Shown: in pieces, positions 58,581 to 64,000 of the stretch | How positions within the stretch are numbered: the first letter of the stretch is position 1 | Layout: every line of letters begins with the position of its first letter | NCBI GenBank assembly: GCA_900544685.1 | Contig: UQWA01000007.1 | Coordinates: forward strand, 1-64,000 | Direction of reading: 5' to 3' | DNA length: 64,000 nucleotides | Source: an uncultured Lachnospiraceae bacterium | GTDB lineage: Bacteria > Bacillota > Clostridia > Lachnospirales > Lachnospiraceae | Notes under the pieces: generated by a model | What the model was told of the DNA's origin: nothing | Seen by the model: only the letters and a program-made list of their open reading frames with translations | Database searches by the model: none | Position numbers and translations under genes: made by a program

Positions 58581-59015
58581 TTACGATCTTGGAATGCTGT
58601 CAATCACAGCAGAGGCCTTCAGAGCCTGTTCGATAATGTGGCGGCCTTTTGGATCAAAATTTTCCGGCAGGCTGGTTTGATCAAAAGGCGTACCGGAAAG
58701 AAAATCACAGGATAACTGCATGATCGTAACCTCATAATCATCGTCCGGCATTTCTTCGGCCATCAGCTTTCCGTTCTCGTTCATATCAGAAAGCGTCATA
58801 TGATCTTTCAGCTTTAACTGATTCAACATATCCAGCATGATAACAAAGTGCTCCTCGTCCCAACAGGAAAGATACATACACTTGCATAGGCCTGGGGTGA
58901 AAAAACCTGCTTGGGAATAACAGTCCAGTAATTCTTTAAAACGTGATTGATGAGCTTCATTTTCAAACAAATGCTGACTGCGCAGCTGACGATATACCTC
59001 ATTTTTCCACATCAT
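58581..59015 (-). CDS. Hypothetical cytoplasmic protein, first gene of the zinc-ribbon operon
   Basis: This 144-aa helical protein has several Cys (LCKCMYLSCWDEEHFVIMLD) and an acidic middle (EMPDDDYEVTIMQLSCDFLS). It has no ribbon or membrane segment. I chose ATG 59015 with GGAG at short distance. It is followed after 17 bases by the first ribbon protein gene. Not recognised as a family. Confidence 0.6.
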   Translation of the reverse strand: MMWKNEVYRQLRSQHLFENEAHQSRFKELLDCYSQAGFFTPGLCKCMYLSCWDEEHFVIMLDMLNQLKLKDHMTLSDMNENGKLMAEEMPDDDYEVTIMQLSCDFLSGTPFDQTSLPENFDPKGRHIIEQALKASAVIDSIPRS

Positions 59016-59119
59016 ATTTTCTCCGCACAAAATATAAAATCTTTATAAAAATAATTAAATCTAGTTTACTTCATGAATAGAAAAATGTCAAATTTGAAAA
59101 GATAAAATTCATAAAACTG

Positions 59120-59172
59120 TTGCAAGAAAATCCGGGTTAGTATATACTAACATATGGTTAGAAAAGACTAAC
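59120..59172 (+). promoter_or_regulatory. eno promoter with two GTTAG-N6-CTAAC operators
   Basis: TTGCAA (59120-59125) and TATACT (59143-59148) are spaced by 17 bases. Operator copy 1, GTTAGTATATACTAAC (59136-59151), is a perfect palindrome over the -10. Copy 2, GTTAGAAAAGACTAAC (59157-59172), is centred 21 bp downstream, two helical turns away, allowing cooperative binding by a repressor. Confidence 0.8.
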
Positions 59173-59198
59173 AATAAATAAGAAAGAGGTGTCGCAAG

Positions 59199-60494
59199 AT
59201 GGATTATTTAGAAATTGAAAAAGTAATTGGCCGGGAGATTCTGGATTCCAGAGGTAATCCAACCGTAGAGGCAGAGGTATATCTGGCAGATGGTTCTGTT
59301 GGAAAAGGTATGGCGCCAAGTGGAGCATCCACAGGAGAATTTGAAGCACTGGAGCTGCGTGATGGTGATAAGGAACGTTATCTGGGAAAGGGCGTTCAGA
59401 AAGCAGTGGATCATATCAATAACGAAATCAACCAGGCAATCTGCGGTATGGATGCATCGGATATCTATGCAGTAGATGCAGCCATGATCAAAGCAGATGG
59501 CACAAAAGATAAATCCAAACTGGGAGCAAATGCGATTCTGGCTGTTTCCATTGCCTGCTGCAGAGCTGCAGCTGCCGCAATGGATATTCCGCTGTATCGT
59601 TTCCTTGGTGGTATCAGTGGCAATCGTCTTCCGGTGCCGATGATGAATATCGTCAATGGAGGCTGCCATGCGCTGTCTTCCGGACTGGATGTACAGGAAT
59701 TCATGATTATGCCGGTGGGCGCACCATCCTTTAAAGAAGGGCTTCGTTGGTGTGCAGAAGTATTCCATGCACTTGCTTCTATATTAAAGGAAAGAGGTCT
59801 GGCAACCTCAGTTGGTGATGAAGGTGGATTTGCTCCGGCTCTGGCTTCCGATGAAGAGGCGATCGAGACGATTCTTGAGGCAGTGAAGAAAGCTGGATAT
59901 GAACCAGGGAAAGACTTCCGTATTGCCATGGATGCTGCATCTTCCGAGTGGAAGACAGGAAAGAAAGGGGAATACAAACTGCCAAAAGCAGGAACCGTGT
60001 ATACTTCTGAGCAGCTGATTGAGCATTGGAAAAAACTGGTAGAAAAATATCCGATTATTTCCATCGAAGATGCACTGGATGAAGAAGACTGGGAAGGCTG
60101 GCAGAAGTTGACCGGGGAGCTGGGTGATAAAGTACAGCTGGTCGGCGATGACTTGTTTGTGACCAATACCGAGAGACTTTCCAGGGGAATCTCGATGGGA
60201 TGCGGTAATTCTATCCTGATCAAGCTGAATCAGATTGGTTCCGTTTCTGAGACTCTGGAAGCAATCAAGATGGCTCACAAGGCAGGGTATACTGCAATTG
60301 CCTCTCATCGTTCCGGTGAAACGGAAGATACCACGATCGCAGACCTGGCAGTGGCTTTAAATACCTGCCAGATCAAGACCGGAGCACCGTCACGTTCGGA
60401 ACGTGTAGCAAAATACAATCAGCTGCTCCGCATCGAGGAACAGCTGGGAACAGCAGCAGCATATCCGGGTATGAAGGCATTTCATGTAAAATAA
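59199..60494 (+). CDS. eno: Enolase
   Basis: At 431 aa the enzyme interconverts 2-phosphoglycerate and phosphoenolpyruvate with Mg. Visible motifs are REILDSRGNPTVEAEVYL, GAPSFKEGLRWCAEVFHAL, SVGDEGGFAPAL, ISIEDALDEEDWEGWQKL and LIKLNQIGSVSETLEAI, then SHRSGETEDTTIADLAVAL near the active-site loop. AAAGAGGTG precedes the ATG. The pair of palindromes in its promoter is shared with pflB and the ZIP gene. Confidence 0.97.
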   Translation: MDYLEIEKVIGREILDSRGNPTVEAEVYLADGSVGKGMAPSGASTGEFEALELRDGDKERYLGKGVQKAVDHINNEINQAICGMDASDIYAVDAAMIKADGTKDKSKLGANAILAVSIACCRAAAAAMDIPLYRFLGGISGNRLPVPMMNIVNGGCHALSSGLDVQEFMIMPVGAPSFKEGLRWCAEVFHALASILKERGLATSVGDEGGFAPALASDEEAIETILEAVKKAGYEPGKDFRIAMDAASSEWKTGKKGEYKLPKAGTVYTSEQLIEHWKKLVEKYPIISIEDALDEEDWEGWQKLTGELGDKVQLVGDDLFVTNTERLSRGISMGCGNSILIKLNQIGSVSETLEAIKMAHKAGYTAIASHRSGETEDTTIADLAVALNTCQIKTGAPSRSERVAKYNQLLRIEEQLGTAAAYPGMKAFHVK

Positions 60495-60534
60495 AATGGT
60501 CAGACAGCGGATGAAAAATCGAACATGACAGCAT

Positions 60535-60578
60535 AGGACAGGGCGGTGGAATCGAATTTCACTGTCCTTGTTTTTTTC
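60535..60578 (+). terminator. Terminator of eno
   Basis: AGGACAG (60535-60541) pairs with CTGTCCT (60562-60568) with internal pairing, followed by TGTTTTTTT. Confidence 0.82.
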
Positions 60579-60619
60579 GAAAAACATGAGAAATTGATGT
60601 GGAAAATAAAAAACAGTTA

Positions 60620-60655
60620 TGGTATATTCGTGTAGAAAGGTTAGGTGATACTAAC
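60620..60655 (+). promoter_or_regulatory. pflB promoter with a GTTAG-N6-CTAAC operator near the start site
   Basis: An extended -10 TGGTATATT (60620-60628) lacks a good -35. GTTAGGTGATACTAAC (60640-60655) lies just downstream of it at the expected transcription start, a good place for a repressor. The same motif is at 15409, 59136 and 59157. Confidence 0.7.
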
Positions 60656-60801
60656 TGCGGAAAGCCTTTTAAAACTCTAATAATAATATAGATTAGAGGA
60701 AATACTAAAGATCAAATGATGTGATGGCATGATCTGCCCAGGTGACATCACCCGGACAGGGAAATGTAGCATTAGGTAAATGAGAAAGGATGGATAGCAG
60801 C
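60656..60801 (+). other. Structured pflB leader
   Basis: After the operator, about 145 bases precede the pflB start. CTCTAAT/ATTAGAG forms a perfect seven-pair hairpin, and GTGATG/CATCAC can pair across a following region with CCCAGG/CCGG-type bases. I could not fit this to the ZTP (pfl) riboswitch or another class. Confidence 0.4.
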
Positions 60802-63054
60802 ATGAAAGAATTTACACAATGGGACGGCTTTGAGGGCCGTATCTGGAAAGAAGAGATCAACACCCGTGATTTCATACAGAAAAACTATCAGCCATACGAA
60901 GGAGATCAATCCTTCCTGGCAGATCCAACAGAAGCAACCAATAAACTCTGGGGCAGGCTTTCCGAGCTCCAGAAAGAAGAACGGGCCAAAGGTGGTGTCC
61001 TGGATATGGATACCCACATTGTATCTGGTATTACCGCCCACAAGCCGGGATATATCAGCGAAGAATTAAAAGAGCTGGAGCAGGTGGTCGGACTTCAGAC
61101 AGACAAGCCTCTGAAGCGGGCATTTATGCCATTTGGCGGGATCAAGATGGCAGAACAGGCCTGCACTACCAACGGATACGAACCAGATCCACAGCTTCAT
61201 GAGATTTTTACAAAATACTGCAGAACCCACAATCAGGGAGTATTTGATGCCTATACACCGGAGATGAAGAAAGCCCGCCACAACAAGATCATCACCGGTC
61301 TTCCGGATACTTATGGAAGAGGCCGTATCGTAGGTGACTACCGTCGTGTGGCTTTGTACGGCATAGATTTCCTGATGGAAAAGAAAAAAGAAGATTTTGC
61401 CAACTGCGGAAATGGAACCATGACCGATGATATCATTCGTCAGAGAGAAGAGATCTCCAGACAGTATCAGGCACTGGGCGAGATGAAAGAAATGGCAGCT
61501 TCTTATGGATATGATATTTCCCAGCCGGCAAAGAATGCGAAGGAAGCCGTACAGTGGCTGTATTTTGGATACCTGGCAGCGATCAAGACACAGAATGGTG
61601 CAGCGATGAGCGTGGGAAGAATCTCTACGTTCCTGGATATCTATATTGAACGAGATCTGGAAAACGGCACACTGACCGAGACAGAAGCACAGGAATTGAT
61701 CGATCATCTGGTTATGAAATTCCGTATGGTGAAATTTGCACGAATTCCTTCTTATAATCAGCTGTTCTCCGGAGATCCGGTATGGGCTACCCTGGAAGTG
61801 GGCGGCATGGGCATGGATGGACGTTCCATGGTAACGAAAAATGATTTCCGTTTCCTGCATACTCTGGAAAATATGGGACCGTCTCCGGAGCCAAACCTGA
61901 CCGTTCTGTATTCATCGGAATTACCGGAGCATTTTAAGGACTATGCGGCAGATATTTCGATCCGCACCAGTTCCATCCAGTATGAAAATGATGATGTAAT
62001 GAAGCCGGTATGGGGAGATGATTATTCCATTTGCTGCTGCGTATCTGCTACACAGACCGGAAAAGAAATGCAGTTCTTCGGTGCAAGAGCAAATCTGGCT
62101 AAGTGCCTGTTATATGCCATTAATGGTGGTATTGACCTGAAGACAAGAGAGCAGGTAGGACCTGACTATAAGCCAATCACATCTGAATATCTTGATTATG
62201 ATGAAGTGATTAAGAAATACGATCAGATGATGGACTGGCTGGCAGAGCTGTATGTAAATACTCTGAATCTGATTCAGTATATGCATGATAAATATTATTA
62301 TGAAGCAGCAGAGATGGCACTGATTGATACAGATGTGAGAAGAACTTTTGCAACCGGTATTGCAGGATTTTCCCATGTGGTAGATTCCTTAAGTGCCATC
62401 AAATATGCAAAAGTAAAGACCATCCGTGATGAGAGCGGACTGGTAGTAGACTATGAAACAGAAGGAGAATTTCCTCGTTACGGAAATGATGATGACCGTG
62501 CAGATGACATTGCAGTATGGCTTCTGAAGACATTTCTGGATAAGCTGAAGAAACAGCATACTTACCGTAATTCAGAACCGACCACATCTATTCTGACCAT
62601 TACATCGAATGTAGTGTACGGTAAGGCAACCGGAAGTATGCCAGATGGAAGAAAGGCAGGTGAGCCACTGGCACCCGGAGCAAATCCGTCTTATGGAGCA
62701 GCGCAGAATGGTCTGCTGGCATCCCTGAATTCTGTTGCCAAGCTGCCTTATGAATGGGCACTGGATGGAATCTCCAATACACAGACCGTGAATCCGGATG
62801 CACTGGGGCACAGTGAGCAGGAACGAATCGAGAATCTGGTGCAGATTATGGATGGCTATTTTGATCAGGGTGCACATCATCTGAATGTAAATGTGTTTGG
62901 CAGAGAAAAACTGATCGATGCCATGGAACATCCAGAAAAAGAAGAGTATGCAAACTTCACAATCCGTGTATCTGGATATGCTGTGAAGTTCATTGATCTG
63001 ACAAGAGAACAGCAGATGGATGTACTGGCAAGAACATGCCATACAAGGGTGTAA
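60802..63054 (+). CDS. pflB: Formate C-acetyltransferase (pyruvate formate-lyase)
   Basis: At 750 aa this glycyl-radical enzyme converts pyruvate and CoA to acetyl-CoA and formate. The catalytic Cys pair lies in ICCCVSATQTGKEMQFFGAR (Cys 412-413; an extra Cys precedes), and the radical Gly 725 in FTIRVSGYAVKF. Near its end is VNVFGREKLIDAMEHPEK. I chose ATG 60802 with AAAGGATGG eight bases before it; ATG 60790 sits on the binding site. The activase follows in the same unit. Confidence 0.97.
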   Translation: MKEFTQWDGFEGRIWKEEINTRDFIQKNYQPYEGDQSFLADPTEATNKLWGRLSELQKEERAKGGVLDMDTHIVSGITAHKPGYISEELKELEQVVGLQTDKPLKRAFMPFGGIKMAEQACTTNGYEPDPQLHEIFTKYCRTHNQGVFDAYTPEMKKARHNKIITGLPDTYGRGRIVGDYRRVALYGIDFLMEKKKEDFANCGNGTMTDDIIRQREEISRQYQALGEMKEMAASYGYDISQPAKNAKEAVQWLYFGYLAAIKTQNGAAMSVGRISTFLDIYIERDLENGTLTETEAQELIDHLVMKFRMVKFARIPSYNQLFSGDPVWATLEVGGMGMDGRSMVTKNDFRFLHTLENMGPSPEPNLTVLYSSELPEHFKDYAADISIRTSSIQYENDDVMKPVWGDDYSICCCVSATQTGKEMQFFGARANLAKCLLYAINGGIDLKTREQVGPDYKPITSEYLDYDEVIKKYDQMMDWLAELYVNTLNLIQYMHDKYYYEAAEMALIDTDVRRTFATGIAGFSHVVDSLSAIKYAKVKTIRDESGLVVDYETEGEFPRYGNDDDRADDIAVWLLKTFLDKLKKQHTYRNSEPTTSILTITSNVVYGKATGSMPDGRKAGEPLAPGANPSYGAAQNGLLASLNSVAKLPYEWALDGISNTQTVNPDALGHSEQERIENLVQIMDGYFDQGAHHLNVNVFGREKLIDAMEHPEKEEYANFTIRVSGYAVKFIDLTREQQMDVLARTCHTRV

Positions 63055-63056
63055 GG

Positions 63057-63797
63057 ATGAAAAAAGGAAAGATACATTCCATGGAAAGCTTTGGCCTGGT
63101 AGATGGACCGGGAGTACGGTTTGTGATCTTTATGCAGGGTTGCCCGATGCGGTGCCAGTACTGCCACAACCCGGAAACATGGAGCAGGGATACCGGTACA
63201 TGGTGGACAGCAAAAGATCTGTTTCAGCGTGCATACCGATATAAGAATTACTGGAAAAAGAAAAACAAAGAAAATGGAGGCATTACAGTCAGCGGCGGAG
63301 AGCCGCTGCTGCAATGCGAATTTGTGACAGAACTGTTTGAACTGGCAAAGAAAAAAGGAGTACACACGGCACTGGATACTTCAGGGTGCCTGTTTGCCAC
63401 AGAACAGCTTCCAATGGAGCAGTTTGAAAGAATGATGAAGGTGACAGATCTGGTACTGCTGGATCTGAAAATGATGAATGGAGCGGGACACCGGGGACTG
63501 ACAGGCAGAGATAACAGCAATATTCTGGAAATGGCACAGTGGCTGTCGGATCATGGAAAAGAGATGTGGATCCGCCATGTTTGTGTACCTGGGCTTACAG
63601 ATTCGAAAAAAGAACTGACGGAGATGAGACAGTTTCTGGATCGCCTTCAGACCGTGACCAGAGTAGAGCTTCTTCCGTATCACACGATGGGGAAAATGGA
63701 ATGGGAAAAGCTGGGACTTTCCTATCCGTTAAATGGAGTTCCGATACCTACAGAGGAAAATATGATAAATTATCAGAAAATTCTGAATATAAAATAA
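63057..63797 (+). CDS. pflA: Pyruvate formate-lyase activating enzyme
   Basis: At 246 aa this radical SAM enzyme puts the glycyl radical on PflB. The [4Fe-4S] motif CPMRCQYC is in FMQGCPMRCQYCHNPETW, followed by ITVSGGEPLLQCEFV and LLDLKMMNGAGHRGLTG. It begins two bases after the pflB stop, so it is co-transcribed; start ATG 63057 gives KKGKIHSMESFGLVDGPGVR. No terminator is seen directly after. Confidence 0.95.
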   Translation: MKKGKIHSMESFGLVDGPGVRFVIFMQGCPMRCQYCHNPETWSRDTGTWWTAKDLFQRAYRYKNYWKKKNKENGGITVSGGEPLLQCEFVTELFELAKKKGVHTALDTSGCLFATEQLPMEQFERMMKVTDLVLLDLKMMNGAGHRGLTGRDNSNILEMAQWLSDHGKEMWIRHVCVPGLTDSKKELTEMRQFLDRLQTVTRVELLPYHTMGKMEWEKLGLSYPLNGVPIPTEENMINYQKILNIK

Positions 63798-64000
63798 TGC
63801 GGAATAAAATGATTGACAAAATAAGAAATGCATGATAGTATAAAGACAACAAAAGAAAGAAAGATCTAAAATCTAAAAGATCAAACAAATAAAGAAAAAG
63901 AAAGGGGTGCATACCATTGGGACGTTAAGTACATAAGGATAACAATCTCTTAGGAGTTCATATAGATGGAACCTAAAACAAAAGGTTAAATACATCAGAT
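63798..64000 (+). promoter_or_regulatory. Promoter and leader of the next, off-window gene
   Basis: TTGACA (63813-63818) and TAGTAT (63836-63841) are spaced by 17 bases. The remaining about 155 bases have no convincing ORF; AAAGGGGTG (63902 region) resembles a ribosome binding site, but ATG/TTG codons nearby close after a few residues. I see no further gene before the window ends. Confidence 0.5.

Noticed and set aside
59465..60223. 252-aa open frame antisense to eno
   Set aside because: Pure shadow of enolase; Ser-rich reversed codons and no initiation site.
60656..60801. ZTP (pfl-motif) riboswitch before pflB
   Set aside because: The conserved pieces I know for that class do not appear; only generic hairpins are visible.
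60790..60801. ATG at 60790 as pflB start
   Set aside because: It overlaps the ribosome binding site AAAGGATGG that correctly serves ATG 60802.
1..64000. CRISPR arrays, rRNA or tRNA genes
   Set aside because: No regularly spaced direct repeats and no cloverleaf or rRNA-like stretches were seen on either strand.

Overview
The window comes from a low-to-mid G+C, spore-forming Firmicute, most likely the family Lachnospiraceae (Blautia, Ruminococcus or Dorea type gut anaerobe). The evidence is a spoIIGA-sigE-sigG cluster, a DUF5717/DUF5716 gene pair, pyruvate formate-lyase with its activase, a T-box before thrS, CUT1 sugar transport without its own ATPase, and AUU-initiated infC. Genus and species cannot be fixed from the sequence alone. 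I saw no rRNA, tRNA or CRISPR array.

Layout. 1-2.4 kb: the 3' part of an IS200/IS605-type tnpB with its omega-RNA region, inserted into a vWA-domain gene whose MIDAS-encoding remnant follows, then an ADP-ribosylglycohydrolase. 2.7-13.0 kb: an AT-rich catabolic island with a solute-binding lipoprotein, two permeases, a YesM/YesN-type two-component system, an intracellular GH31 glycosidase, a FrlD-like kinase and a FrlB-like SIS deglycase. Together these suggest uptake and breakdown of an alpha-glycosylated Amadori compound. 13.0-19.0 kb: an M15 peptidase, gene debris, an XRE regulator, a ZIP metal transporter and an OmpR/HK pair. 19.2-22.5 kb: sporulation sigma factors and nrdR. 22.5-28.1 kb: a three-gene cluster of unknown function. 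28.1-35.8 kb: purF, purB, purA, lysA with a divergent LysR regulator, and a phosphodiesterase. 35.8-40.8 kb: a Cys-motif lipoprotein, a YkgJ-like protein, a DUF6056-like membrane protein and an LTA-synthase-like sulfatase.

40.8-48.4 kb is a complete 7.5-kb integrated element with 26-bp direct repeats at its ends. It carries a tyrosine integrase, repeated arm-type sites at both ends, an XRE repressor with an operator on the early promoter, an excisionase-like protein, a replication initiator, a DnaC-like helicase loader, small phage-like proteins and a BsrE/TxpA-like type I toxin with a convergent antitoxin RNA. No relaxase, capsid or terminase is visible, so it resembles a phage satellite or a minimal integrative element.

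48.4-64 kb returns to housekeeping functions: a SEC-C protein, a YdcF-like protein, thrS under a T-box, infC-rpmI-rplT, a GH2-derived protein without a catalytic barrel, a four-gene zinc-ribbon membrane operon, eno, and pflB-pflA. A GTTAG-N6-CTAAC palindrome sits at the promoters of three separated units: the ZIP transporter, eno (two copies) and pflB. This suggests one unidentified regulator linking metal uptake with lower glycolysis and formate fermentation.
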